A DNA stretch of 36,680 bases, taken from contig JAFOCV010000116.1 in NCBI GenBank assembly GCA_017381015.1, positions 1-36,680 of the forward strand, in the 5' to 3' direction. The DNA comes from Bacteroidaceae bacterium. Its GTDB lineage: Bacteria; Bacteroidota; Bacteroidia; Bacteroidales; Bacteroidaceae. The translations under genes were made by a program, and so were the position numbers. How positions within the stretch are numbered: position 1 is the stretch's first letter; each line of letters opens with the position of its first letter. This document shows positions 8,792 through 17,895 of the stretch, piece after piece. The notes under the pieces are model-generated. The model saw only the letters and a program-made list of their open reading frames with translations, searched no databases and was not told the origin of the DNA.

Positions 8792-9952
8792 CTATGAAAA
8801 TAGATTCTTGAACTTCTGGAAGAATGAAGTCTTTGTGGATTGCGAGGGAATGAAACTTTCGCTGCCGCGCATTTTCTCAAAGGCAGAGTGTTCTTCCTTG
8901 GTGAGAGTTTCGGGTATGTATACAGAGATGTTTACTATCAAATCTCCATATCCGTAGCCATAACCATGCAGTGCAGGCAGACCCTTGCCGCGCAGTCTTA
9001 CTGTCTTGCCAGGTTGTGTTCCGGGTTCTATCTTAATCTTGACACGGCCGTCGATGGTGGGTATTTCTGCAGAACCACCAAGTATAGCTGTGGGTAGGTC
9101 GAGCAGAAGATTGTAGATAAGGTCGTTCTCGCGACGAGTAAGTTCGCTATGAGGTTCTACCTCTACATATACCTGGATGTCGCCGGCATAACCGTTGTTT
9201 CTACCAGCATTACCCTTGCCCTGTACATTCAGTATCATGCCATCCTGTACGCCAGCTGGTATCTGTACCTCAACCAACTCTTCGCCACTGACAACACCAG
9301 TGCCAGAGCAGTGTGAACATTTATTCTTGATAACAGTGCCCTGTCCGCCACAAGTAGGACATACGCTCTGCTGTTGCATACGGCCGAACATGGTGTTTAC
9401 GGTACGAGTGGTATAACCGGTGCCATTACATGTGCCGCAAGATTCTGTCTTTCCGTCCTGCGAACCAGTACCATGGCAATGAGTACAGGTAACGTCTTTC
9501 TTTACCTTGAATTTTTTGGTAGCACCACTGGCTACTTCTTCAAGAGTAAGCTTCACCTTCAGACGAAGGTCGCTGCCCTGGTGCTTCTGTGCACCACGTC
9601 TGCCTCTGCCGCCAAAGTTATTGAAGCCTTCAAAGCCACCGCCCATGTGACCACCAAAGATGTCGCCAAACATGGAGAAGATGTCGTTCATGTCAAAGCC
9701 ACCACCGCTGAAGCCACCAGCGCCACCCATACCGGCATGACCGAATTGGTCATAACGTGCACGCTTGTCGGGGTCGCGAAGTACGTCGTAAGCCTCGGCA
9801 GCCTCCTTGAACTTTTCTTCGGCTTCCTTGTCATCGGGATTGCGGTCTGGGTGATATTTGATGGCCATCTTTTTATAGGCCTTCTTTATCTCGTCGTCAG
9901 AAGCCCCCTTTTTTACTCCAAGGACTTCATAGTAATCTCTTTTTTCAGCCAT
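8792..9952 (-). CDS. dnaJ: Chaperone protein DnaJ (Hsp40)
   Basis: This 386-aa co-chaperone delivers unfolded substrates to DnaK and stimulates its ATPase. The J domain carries YHPDRNP at residues ~33-39. A glycine/phenylalanine-rich linker (~75-125) follows. Then come four zinc-finger repeats: [24 protein letters not shown] and CSHCSGTG. The C-terminal substrate-binding domains are complete. All eight zinc cysteines are present, so this is a full type I DnaJ. It follows grpE by 27 bp, the classic heat-shock pair; dnaK is not in the window. Expression is presumably driven from the sigma54-like region upstream of grpE. Confidence 0.99.
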   Translation of the reverse strand: MAEKRDYYEVLGVKKGASDDEIKKAYKKMAIKYHPDRNPDDKEAEEKFKEAAEAYDVLRDPDKRARYDQFGHAGMGGAGGFSGGGFDMNDIFSMFGDIFGGHMGGGFEGFNNFGGRGRRGAQKHQGSDLRLKVKLTLEEVASGATKKFKVKKDVTCTHCHGTGSQDGKTESCGTCNGTGYTTRTVNTMFGRMQQQSVCPTCGGQGTVIKNKCSHCSGTGVVSGEELVEVQIPAGVQDGMILNVQGKGNAGRNNGYAGDIQVYVEVEPHSELTRRENDLIYNLLLDLPTAILGGSAEIPTIDGRVKIKIEPGTQPGKTVRLRGKGLPALHGYGYGYGDLIVNISVYIPETLTKEEHSAFEKMRGSESFIPSQSTKTSFFQKFKNLFS

Positions 9953-9979
9953 ATATAAATAAGGTGTTACTTTGTGTTA

Positions 9980-10570
9980 TTAAATACCCACTACAACCTG
10001 TGCGTGGCGGATAACCTTTTCGTTCAGTTTGTATCCCTTGAGTGTGCAGTCGATAACCTTGTTCTTCATTTCCTCTGTGGGAGCAGGGAACTGTGCCACC
10101 GCTTCGTGTACCTCTACGTCGAATGTTGCGTCTTTGGTCTCTATGCACTTTACGCCTTGCTTTTCCAGGATGCCCATGAATTTTTTCTGAATAAGGCTCA
10201 CACCCTCAATCACAGCCTGTACATCGCTGGCTTTCTGCATCTGCTCCAAGGCTCTCTCCATATCGTCCATTACGGGAAGAATGGCGCCGATTACCTTTTC
10301 ACCACCATTCAGGATTAGGTCGGCCTTTTCCTTGATTACACGCTTGCGATAGTTGTCAAATTCTGCAGCCTTGTATAGCAACTGCTTCTTCAGCTCTGCT
10401 ATCTCTGCCTGTGCAGCCTCCAGAGGGTCCACCTCTACGGGTGCTTCTGCGGGCTGTTCGTTTTCTGTGGGTGCGTTATCTTCGCCAGTAGCGTTGTCTG
10501 CAGACTGGTTGTTAAGGATTTCTTCCTGGTTCAATTCTTCGTTTGTGTTTTTAGCTTCTTTGTTTTCCAT
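9980..10570 (-). CDS. grpE: Nucleotide exchange factor GrpE
   Basis: The 196-aa protein releases ADP from DnaK. The N-terminal ~60 residues are acidic and low-complexity, rich in Glu, Asn and Ala. A long helix follows (~50-85, including LLYKAAEFDNYRKR, the family hallmark), then VMDDMERAL, and the beta-wing domain ends in the signature HEAVAQFP...GYKLNEKVIRHAQVVV. Normal length and an ATG start. It is first in the operon with dnaJ and folC. Upstream there is a sigma54-like -24/-12 site inside a 14-bp palindrome rather than the TAnnTTTG promoter seen at most other genes here, which suggests separate control, possibly stress-related. Confidence 0.98.
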   Translation of the reverse strand: MENKEAKNTNEELNQEEILNNQSADNATGEDNAPTENEQPAEAPVEVDPLEAAQAEIAELKKQLLYKAAEFDNYRKRVIKEKADLILNGGEKVIGAILPVMDDMERALEQMQKASDVQAVIEGVSLIQKKFMGILEKQGVKCIETKDATFDVEVHEAVAQFPAPTEEMKNKVIDCTLKGYKLNEKVIRHAQVVVGI

Positions 10571-10610
10571 AAATGTTGCTTTTATTTGAATGGTCCTCTA
10601 CTAATTGATA

Positions 10611-10627
10611 TGCATAAAACGTGCCAA
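10611..10627 (-). promoter_or_regulatory. Sigma54-like -24/-12 promoter of grpE-dnaJ-folC
   Basis: The minus strand reads TTGGCACGTTTTATGCA. The GG and GC dinucleotides are separated by 10 nt, exactly the sigma54 spacing, and the -24 half TTGGCACG is perfect. Only the first T of TTGC is replaced by A. The predicted start near 10600 leaves a ~30-nt leader to the ATG at 10570. The site is one arm of a palindrome that could instead end the ABC-F transcript. Confidence 0.5.
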
Positions 10628-10648
10628 TCGGATTTTGGCACGTTTTAT
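10614..10648 (-). terminator. 14-bp perfect palindrome; possible terminator of the ABC-F gene
   Basis: ATAAAACGTGCCAA (10614-10627) and TTGGCACGTTTTAT (10635-10648) form a perfect inverted repeat with a 7-nt loop. It lies 82 bp downstream of the ABC-F stop codon. The T-run inside the distal arm is only four long, so termination is plausible but not compelling. The same arm carries the sigma54-like site, and both roles could coexist. Confidence 0.45.
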
Positions 10649-10661
10649 GTCAATTTGGCAG

Positions 10662-10717
10662 ACTTTCTGTCACACTTTCTGTCAGATTTTTAATTTAGCT
10701 GTCACACTTTCTGCCAA
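10662..10717. repeat. Direct repeats upstream of grpE (TGACAGAAAGT motif)
   Basis: The 15-mer CTGTCACACTTTCTG occurs perfectly at 10667-10681 and 10699-10713, 32 bp apart, close to three helical turns. Within and around it the core ACTTTCTGYCAN occurs at 10662, 10674 and 10706. On the grpE strand the repeats read (C/T)TGACAGAAAGTGTGACAG. They begin about 35 bp upstream of the -24 box, a typical place for activator binding. Confidence 0.7.
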
Positions 10718-10730
10718 AAGCAGTTTTATT

Positions 10731-12365
<1,635 letters not shown>

Positions 12366-12385
12366 TTAGTTAGTTTTTTATATAG

Positions 12386-12868
12386 TTATCCTTTCATGTT
12401 GTCTGCCCCGAATGTGAGTGGTAGCAGGCTGGCTATACTGTCTGCACGGTATATTCCCTCCTTTGAGTATAACAGTACTTTTATAAAGTGCTTCTGTTGC
12501 TGTTCCACCTCAATGAGTGCTTGTCTGCACATGCCGCATGGCGAGATGGGAGAGGGTGTGAAGTCATTGCTGTGCTTGGCTGCAATGGCAATGGCTTTTA
12601 TGTTGCAGTCTGGTCTGTTGGCTTTTGCCCAAAATAGTGCAGTTCTTTCCGCGCAACATCCCACTGGGTATGATGCATTTTCCTGGTTGCTGCCTGTAAT
12701 GATGTCGTTATCCTCCAAGAGCAGAGCTGCTCCTACCTGAAAGTGGCTGTATGGCGAGTAACCGTTGTTGGTTGCTTCCTTGGCAGAGGTGATGAGTTTT
12801 GTTTCTTCCTGGCTCAGTTCGCTCTCCTGGAGTATATCAATTTTTGTAGTTATCTCTAGCTCTCTCAT
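12386..12868 (-). CDS. cdd: Cytidine deaminase
   Basis: This 160-aa homotetrameric-type enzyme converts cytidine and deoxycytidine to uridine and deoxyuridine in pyrimidine salvage. The zinc motif is complete: CAE with Cys72 and Glu74 (NQENASYPVGCCAERTAL), and PCGMC with Cys111 and Cys114. I placed the start at the ATG at 12868 (MRELEITTKI). The in-frame TTG at 12892 overlaps the promoter -7 box and would add eight unlikely residues. It is the first gene before the ABC-F gene. Confidence 0.96.
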   Translation of the reverse strand: MRELEITTKIDILQESELSQEETKLITSAKEATNNGYSPYSHFQVGAALLLEDNDIITGSNQENASYPVGCCAERTALFWAKANRPDCNIKAIAIAAKHSNDFTPSPISPCGMCRQALIEVEQQQKHFIKVLLYSKEGIYRADSIASLLPLTFGADNMKG

Positions 12869-12889
12869 TGTTCCACATACTTTGCTTTG

Positions 12890-12920
12890 CAAAGATACGA
12901 TTATTCTGCCGATTGACCAA
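12890..12920 (-). promoter_or_regulatory. Promoter of cdd and the ABC-F gene
   Basis: TTG (12918-12920), 20 bp, TATCTTTG (12890-12897) on the minus strand. The predicted transcript starts about 18 nt before the cdd ATG, which supports the start at 12868. Confidence 0.72.
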
Positions 12921-12984
12921 GTTTTTAGTATCTATTTTTCGGTCCAGACGCTGCATTAAGTGATTTTTTTACACTATTGGAAAA

Positions 12985-13926
12985 TCAGGTCACCCTTGGC
13001 CCTCTGGAAATTATCCTTTGTTCTCTGGTATCTCCTATGATTATAGGTTTTGTGCTATCTTCCTCGTATGGTTTGTATGACTCTGTGTCACTGGCATGGT
13101 GTTCTGTTTTATAATTCCTGGTTGTCACTTCTGTTTTTGTGGCATGTTCCATTCCATTCTTTGTCTGAGAGTCTAGCTCTTGTGTGGGAGTATCTTTTGC
13201 CTTTTTTCTATGTGCAAGGCGTTGCTTATATTCTGTGGTGATATCGCTGAAGAGCTTGTTGATGGATAGAATAAGCCTTTTGAGTTCCTCGGTTGGATTG
13301 TTGTAATAGGCACATCGTATGCAGGTGAGCATAATGTTTAGCAAGCCATTCATTTCCTTGCGGATAAGGGCTGGCTTGTCTTTAGAAATACGTACCTGTA
13401 TGTCGGCTCTTCGGTTGAGCAATTCCAGGTATTGCTCATTTAAATTCTTTAGAGTATCTACCTCGTCGCTAATACCTAAAGTTTTGACCAGTTGAGCATT
13501 CTTGGGATTGTTCAAATCACATATTAGACTAATTATCTGGGCATTCTTTTGTCTGCGTGGCGACCTGCGTACTTTATTGTACATCTTAGTGATGCAGTAC
13601 AATTCCCTTGCTGCTTCACTCTTGTTTTCTATGCCGCTATCTTTAGCCAATCTGACAACACCCAGTACATATACAAGGTACTTGTTTATTTGCTTGTCTA
13701 GATTCTCTATCTTTGTTGTTTCAGCAGTTGCTCTGCTCGTATTAATGATATCCAACATCTTGGATGCACCAGCTTGGAATTGTTCATATACTCCCTTGGG
13801 CATGGTGAGCTTGGTTTTGTCCACACTACCAAGCAGGTCAACCAACTTGCTGGCAACAAACGCATACTCTGAAGCGTTACATCTCTTTGCAATGGCAAAG
13901 TCATTTAAATCAAAATGTTTAGTCAT
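12985..13926 (-). CDS. DUF6261 family protein
   Basis: This 313-aa protein has no signal peptide or membrane segment. It is mostly helical in composition to about residue 235. The motif KMYNKVRRSPRRQKNAQIISLICDL and the helical layout resemble proteins I know as DUF6261, which are common in Bacteroides and Prevotella and have no assigned function. The last ~75 residues are polar and low in hydrophobics (rich in Thr, Glu, Lys), probably disordered, ending GDTREQRIISRGPRVT. It stands alone with its own promoter, and a repeat-rich non-coding stretch lies upstream. The family assignment is from memory of sequence style. Confidence 0.8.
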   Translation of the reverse strand: MTKHFDLNDFAIAKRCNASEYAFVASKLVDLLGSVDKTKLTMPKGVYEQFQAGASKMLDIINTSRATAETTKIENLDKQINKYLVYVLGVVRLAKDSGIENKSEAARELYCITKMYNKVRRSPRRQKNAQIISLICDLNNPKNAQLVKTLGISDEVDTLKNLNEQYLELLNRRADIQVRISKDKPALIRKEMNGLLNIMLTCIRCAYYNNPTEELKRLILSINKLFSDITTEYKQRLAHRKKAKDTPTQELDSQTKNGMEHATKTEVTTRNYKTEHHASDTESYKPYEEDSTKPIIIGDTREQRIISRGPRVT

Positions 13927-13948
13927 AGTAGAAAAATATTATTTTTCA

Positions 13949-13979
13949 CAAAAATACAACTTTAACTCAATACTTGCAA
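13949..13979 (-). promoter_or_regulatory. Promoter of the DUF6261 gene
   Basis: TTG (13977-13979), 20 bp, then TATTTTTG (13949-13956) on the minus strand. The leader to the ATG at 13926 would be about 20 nt. Confidence 0.72.
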
Positions 13980-14055
13980 GACTTTCTTCGAGAAATTGTA
14001 TTTCTGCCTGATTACTAAGCTAAAATGGACATTTTGTCAAACGGCAATACACCTT

Positions 14056-14380
14056 GCATAGAGTCGTCAATCATTGCTTATCTGCAAAGCATAGCCCTCG
14101 TTGTTTCAACCCTCATTTCACCTTTGCAGAGGCACTCTGTCACACTGACGGTGTGCTTTTGCACGCTTTCAAACACAGCGCGTCACATGAACCTACTACT
14201 TCTGAAATCTGCAATGGTATATAGCCATACTGAGGGTCTACCTCTGCAATCTGCTTCAACACCCTGTCATATCATCGTAATGCTATTTCTGTTTTGCAAA
14301 GTTATCACGTCACTATGGTGGCATGCCTTTGCAGCATTGGTTAATATCCCGTCATAGTGTATGATGCTTTTTGCAAATTG
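14056..14380. repeat. Decayed ~85-bp intergenic tandem repeat
   Basis: The non-coding stretch 13980-14540 contains nine T(T/C)TGCA-like boundaries, with GCA at 14056, 14084, 14126, 14161, 14211, 14246, 14296, 14331 and 14373. From 14126 the spacing alternates 35, 50, 35, 50, 35, giving an 85-bp period for about three copies. Copies 14126-14210 and 14211-14295 agree at about 60% of positions over the first 40 bases. They share TTCAA(A)CAC...GTCAYAT after a 1-3 nt shift. Many differences are transitions, as expected of an old repeat. Frames on both strands are broken by stops or unlike proteins. Confidence 0.65.
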
Positions 14381-14411
14381 ATAGTCATAAAATCATATTC
14401 TGCGGTCACTT

Positions 14412-14444
14412 TTTGGCTATTTGTAAAAAAAATCAGTACATTTG
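14412..14444 (+). promoter_or_regulatory. Orphan promoter pointing against a convergent small gene
   Basis: TTTG (14412-14415), 21 bp, TACATTTG (14437-14444) is a good plus-strand -33/-7 match. No plus-strand gene longer than an 8-codon frame (MNVTIILE at 14476-14502) follows. A 9-bp inverted repeat ATTCAAGAA/TTCTTGAAT brackets that frame (14455-14463, 14492-14500). The transcript would run into the 3' end of the minus-strand gene at 14541. Confidence 0.5.
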
Positions 14445-14540
14445 CCACCTCAAAATTCAAGAAAGGTAAGGAAGCATGAACGTGACCATTATTCTTGAAT
14501 AACAAAATGTGACTCGCTAACCCAAATGATTATTCTCCTC

Positions 14541-14834
14541 CTATCTTACCATCACGGGTAGCAATTGTTCTTCGTTGGGCCAATGGGGCAGAAAGAAGAG
14601 TGGGCGAGGGGTTCCTCCCAATCCGCTCCAGTCTATTCGTCTGAGAGCTGAGAACTCGGCTGCTCCGAAAGCAAAAGACCTGCCATATAGCAGTATGGCT
14701 CCTCGGCCTTCGTCCACCTTCCACAAACCACCACCATACGGGCAGTGCTCACCCACACGTAGCAAGTCGCGGTGCTGATAAACACGACCAAATCTTAGCA
14801 CTCCATCCTGATTGATAATAAACTTCTGATACAT
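14541..14834 (-). CDS. Small conserved-looking hypothetical protein
   Basis: This 97-aa soluble protein has no signal peptide or membrane segment. It is rich in aromatic residues and glycine (GEHCPYGGGLWKVDEGRGAI, LYGRSFAFG, PLFFLPHWPNEE). The composition looks like a compact folded domain and coding is convincing, but I do not recognise a function. It begins with ATG (MYQKFIINQDG) and has a -7-like element ~75 bp upstream. It is isolated between the repeat region and the tRNA gene, and its 3' end faces an orphan plus-strand promoter. Confidence 0.72.
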   Translation of the reverse strand: MYQKFIINQDGVLRFGRVYQHRDLLRVGEHCPYGGGLWKVDEGRGAILLYGRSFAFGAAEFSALRRIDWSGLGGTPRPLFFLPHWPNEEQLLPVMVR

Positions 14835-14907
14835 CGTACTTACACATTATAATTATTTTATAGGGCATAGCTTTGTATCCCCATTTTGTATACTTAATTT
14901 TGAGGGA

Positions 14908-14915
14908 CAAATTTA
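14908..14915 (-). promoter_or_regulatory. Possible -7 element of the 97-aa gene
   Basis: TAAATTTG on the minus strand matches TAnnTTTG, about 75 bp before the ATG at 14834. No TTG is at the expected -33 distance, so this is tentative. Confidence 0.35.
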
Positions 14916-15039
14916 TACAATTAAATATAAAATATTGTCACTGCAGGTCAAAAAACTAACCTCGACACCATGAAAAGACCCTCTTTGGTGAAATATTGAA
15001 GAAAAATCTCAGGAAAATGGAAAAAAGTTATCGTAAAAC

Positions 15040-15070
15040 TTGTGTGGAATAAAATAAAGTCGTACCTTTG
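15040..15070 (+). promoter_or_regulatory. Promoter of tRNA-Cys
   Basis: TTG (15040-15042), 20 bp, TACCTTTG (15063-15070). The predicted start lies about 15-20 nt before the mature tRNA at 15091. Confidence 0.75.
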
Positions 15071-15090
15071 CAATCGCAAACAAGGAACAA

Positions 15091-15162
15091 GGTGCCTTGG
15101 ATGAGTGGCTTAGTCTACGGTCTGCAAAACCGTCTACGGCGGTTCGAATCCGCCAGGCACCT
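15091..15162 (+). tRNA. tRNA-Cys (anticodon GCA)
   Basis: The acceptor arms GGTGCCT and AGGCACC pair perfectly and are followed by discriminator U, the identity base for Cys. The anticodon arm is CGGT-CTGCAAA-ACCG, giving anticodon GCA. The T arm is GGCGG-TTCGAATC-CGCC with the invariant TTCGA. CCA is not encoded. It stands alone with its own promoter and terminator. Confidence 0.97.
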
Positions 15163-15171
15163 CAACTTAAC

Positions 15172-15209
15172 AAGAGAGTGAACAACATCAGTTCGCTCTC
15201 TTTTGCTTT
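15172..15209 (+). terminator. Terminator after tRNA-Cys
   Basis: Arms 15172-15183 and 15191-15202 form a 12-bp stem with one G-U pair and a 7-nt loop, ending in TTTTGCTTT. It starts 10 nt after the tRNA. Confidence 0.82.
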
Positions 15210-15314
15210 AATACCCTTGCATACAAACTACTTACAAAACTTACAGTGGGGGCTTCAGGATAACTTTTAATATATGTGTGGGCTTACTCTCGGAAGAGTG
15301 ATGCTTAATTGAAA

Positions 15315-17174
15315 ATGAATATGAGAAGGCTTACCGAACAAGAAATAAAGATACTTCAATCACAGAACTGCATAGCAGAGGACTGGACACAAATCCTGGT
15401 AACGGATGACTTCAAACCGAGTAGGGTGCGTGGAGTGGAATTCTATGGCAGAGTGGAGCTTGGTAGCATGAATGGTGACATTGAGGTTTCTGAAGACTTT
15501 ATGAAACCATGTGGCATAAATAATGCAACATTACGCAACGTACGCATAGGCGATGAGTGCCTCATTGAAAATGTCCGCAACTATATTAATAATTATGATA
15601 TAGGTAACGGTGTCTTGATTAGTAACGTTTGTGCTATAGAAACTAAAAAGGATGCTCGTTTCGGAGAAGGTACAGTGATTTCTGTTCTCAACGAGGTGGG
15701 AAAAGGAAATGTGATGATATTTGACGGTTTGAATTCTCAATTGGCTAGCCTGATGGTAAAATATGAGCACGATGAACGCTTTACCCAAAATATCAGAAAT
15801 ATTGTTCGCCGAAATATTGAAAGAAAAAGAAAGGACGTCAAAAGAGGAACCATCGGCAATCGTGTTCGTATCGTTAACACCCAGACCATAACCAACTGTC
15901 ACATCAGCAGTGGGTGTGTCATAGAAGGGGCATCAAGGCTAAACGAATGTACTCTGAAAAGTATCCCGGAGGCTAGTGTGCACATTGGTACTGGCGTAAT
16001 CTGCGAAAACTCTGTCATATATGATGGCTCCAGTATACTGAATAATGCAAAGCTGGAAAACTGCTTTGTGGGAGAAGCTTGTATGATTACCGACGGATTC
16101 ACTGCTGCCAACAGTCTTTTCTTTGCCAATTGTTACATGGCCAACGGAGAGGCTTGTGCCGCATTCTGTGGTCCTTTCTCTGCCAGTCATCATAAAAGTA
16201 CGTTGCTCATGGGTGGTATGTACTCCTTCTATAATGCAGGGTCAAATACCAACTTTTCCAATCATGCCTACAAAATGGGACCCATGCATTGGGGTGTACT
16301 TGAAAGGGGTACAAAAACTGCCAGTGGCTCATATATCCTTATGCCTGCACAGATAGGTACATTTAGTGTCTGCTTTGGAAAACTGATGTATCACCCAGAT
16401 ACACGAAAACTTCCTTTCTCTTACCTGATTGCTTATGGAGATGAAATGGTGTTGGTGCCTGGACGTAATCTGACAACGGTAGGACTGTATCGAGACATAC
16501 GCAAATGGCCCAAACGCGACAAGCGTTCACAGGGTGGAAAAAACTCCATCGTCAATTTTGACTGGTTATCTCCCTTCTCTGTTGGTGGAATCATGGTTGC
16601 AAAACGCACCCTGGAAAGCCTTAAGGAGGTTTCTGGTGATGTGTCAACCTATAACTTTCACGATTATGTTATCAGAAACTCTTCGCTGAAAAAAGGAATA
16701 AAATACTATGATATCGCTCTAAGGATATACATGGGAGCTGTTATGAAAAGGCATAAACTTGAGCGCCCTAAAAGCTCTGTAGGAACTGGTAAGTGGAGTG
16801 ATTTAAGCGGTGTTCTTATCCCATTGAGTGAAGAGGAACGCATCGTGGAAGCAATTCGCAACGGTGAGTTGAAAAACATAGGTGATATTCGCCAACAGTT
16901 CATAGATGCCCATGCCAACTATGCAGAATACCGTTGGGCATGGAGCTACCGTCTCATACGTGAATACTATGGTATAGAAGGCGATATCACCCCAGAAATA
17001 GCAGAACAAGTCCAAGAAGACTATATCCAAGCAAGAAGGGCATGGATAGCAGAAATACGAAAAGATGCCGAAAAGGAATTCGAATTAGGAGATATCAGTA
17101 AAGAGGTACTGGATGAATTCCTTAAGGACCTTGATAGCGAGGTGGAGTTCGAGAAACTAAAGTATGATATGTAG
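15315..17174 (+). CDS. DUF4954 family left-handed beta-helix protein
   Basis: The ~619-aa cytosolic protein has a central region (~65-330) of hexapeptide-like repeats (CLIENV, VRIVNTQTITNCHISSGCVIEGASRLNECTL), which predicts a left-handed beta-helix as in acyltransferases and sugar-nucleotide enzymes. A C-terminal helical region (~430-619) follows. The whole matches the Bacteroidota DUF4954 family, whose function is unknown; it is sometimes annotated as a UDP-GlcNAc-pyrophosphorylase-like or transferase-like protein on the basis of the helix alone. Starts at 15315 (MNMRRLTEQE) and 15321 (MRRLTEQE) are both possible. A TTG at 15309 is less likely. It is monocistronic and ends at a bidirectional terminator shared with the FHA gene. 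Confidence 0.92.
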   Translation: MNMRRLTEQEIKILQSQNCIAEDWTQILVTDDFKPSRVRGVEFYGRVELGSMNGDIEVSEDFMKPCGINNATLRNVRIGDECLIENVRNYINNYDIGNGVLISNVCAIETKKDARFGEGTVISVLNEVGKGNVMIFDGLNSQLASLMVKYEHDERFTQNIRNIVRRNIERKRKDVKRGTIGNRVRIVNTQTITNCHISSGCVIEGASRLNECTLKSIPEASVHIGTGVICENSVIYDGSSILNNAKLENCFVGEACMITDGFTAANSLFFANCYMANGEACAAFCGPFSASHHKSTLLMGGMYSFYNAGSNTNFSNHAYKMGPMHWGVLERGTKTASGSYILMPAQIGTFSVCFGKLMYHPDTRKLPFSYLIAYGDEMVLVPGRNLTTVGLYRDIRKWPKRDKRSQGGKNSIVNFDWLSPFSVGGIMVAKRTLESLKEVSGDVSTYNFHDYVIRNSSLKKGIKYYDIALRIYMGAVMKRHKLERPKSSVGTGKWSDLSGVLIPLSEEERIVEAIRNGELKNIGDIRQQFIDAHANYAEYRWAWSYRLIREYYGIEGDITPEIAEQVQEDYIQARRAWIAEIRKDAEKEFELGDISKEVLDEFLKDLDSEVEFEKLKYDM

Positions 17175-17214
17175 GTCTTGCATGCTGCTGATTTAGCTTC
17201 TCGGAGAAGGTAAT

Positions 17215-17268
17215 CTGATTATTCTGAATACTCTGAATATTCTGATTATTCAGAGTACTCCGATTAAT
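17215..17268. repeat. Six tandem copies of a 9-bp unit, with embedded hairpin
   Basis: The units CTGATTATT, CTGAATACT, CTGAATATT, CTGATTATT, CAGAGTACT and CCGATTAAT run head-to-tail from 17215 to 17268. TACTCTGAATA (17229-17239) and TATTCAGAGTA (17247-17257) also form a perfect 11-bp stem with a 7-nt loop. The array lies between the DUF4954 stop codon and a terminator. Confidence 0.75.
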
Positions 17269-17306
17269 AAAAAAGTACAGATGCTGCGGAGCATCTGTAC
17301 TTTTTT
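17269..17306. terminator. Bidirectional terminator between DUF4954 and FHA genes
   Basis: GTACAGATGCT (17275-17285) pairs perfectly with AGCATCTGTAC (17290-17300) around GCGG. An A-run precedes and T6 follows, so it can stop transcription on both strands. Confidence 0.9.
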
Positions 17307-17330
17307 GAATCTATAAGTGATAAAATCCTA

Positions 17331-17867
17331 TTATTCCTCGTCGTCATCCTTGGCGGTGCGCAATATCAATGTTGTGGCACCTATGGTGATGATGTCTCCG
17401 TCGGAGAGAGAAACCTTTTCGTTGTCACGCAAGATATCGTTCATGTAGAATGTACCTGTATTGGAGGGAGCGTCCCATAGAATGTATTGCAGTTGGCCAT
17501 TCTTGCCATGCTGTACGCGGATGACGCAGTGCTTGGTATCTACGCTGGGGTCTACTGTTTCGATGGGGAGATTGATGTTGGTGCCCTTGACGTATCTGCC
17601 CAGTACATTGTCGCCCATACTCAGGGGGAGTACCTGTTTGTAATGAAATACGTTTTCCACAACCACTATGCTACCACAATGGTCTTTGTTGGCTTCCTCG
17701 TCGAGAACCTCATTCTTGCGTGTTTCCTTTACCTTGCTCGTACCCATGCGTATGCCAAATTGTTTGGAGCACTCGGGGCACTGAAACACCAGTTGCTGAC
17801 CAGCCTGGTACTTGGTTTCGTCAAAAGTGATATAGCTATCACATTTGGGACAACGTACACGCTTCAT
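17331..17867 (-). CDS. Zinc-ribbon / FHA domain protein
   Basis: This 178-aa cytosolic protein begins with a four-cysteine zinc ribbon of the MJ0042 type (Cys6, Cys9, Cys30, Cys33; CPKC and CPEC). A charged linker joins it to an FHA domain (~80-172) with the expected landmarks: LGRYVKG, DPSVDTKHCVIRV (Ser and His of the phosphothreonine pocket), SNTGTFYMNDI and LSDGDIITIGATTLIL. FHA domains bind phosphothreonine peptides, so it probably reads a Ser/Thr kinase signal; no kinase gene is present here. It follows the HU/SPOR gene by 28 bp, which suggests a shared transcript. The acidic tail DDDEE is short. Confidence 0.92.
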   Translation of the reverse strand: MKRVRCPKCDSYITFDETKYQAGQQLVFQCPECSKQFGIRMGTSKVKETRKNEVLDEEANKDHCGSIVVVENVFHYKQVLPLSMGDNVLGRYVKGTNINLPIETVDPSVDTKHCVIRVQHGKNGQLQYILWDAPSNTGTFYMNDILRDNEKVSLSDGDIITIGATTLILRTAKDDDEE

Positions 17868-17895
17868 GATTAATATTTACGTTAAGTTTTGTGTG

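Noticed and set aside
14025-14357. Plus-strand 110-codon frame across the repeat region
   Set aside because: It starts inside the decayed 85-bp repeat, has no promoter in front, and its composition (runs of Ser, Thr, Leu, Val) looks like chance translation of repeat DNA.
14056-14380. Possible CRISPR array
   Set aside because: Units are imperfect over their whole length, spacing alternates, no constant repeat with unique spacers exists, and no cas gene is present.
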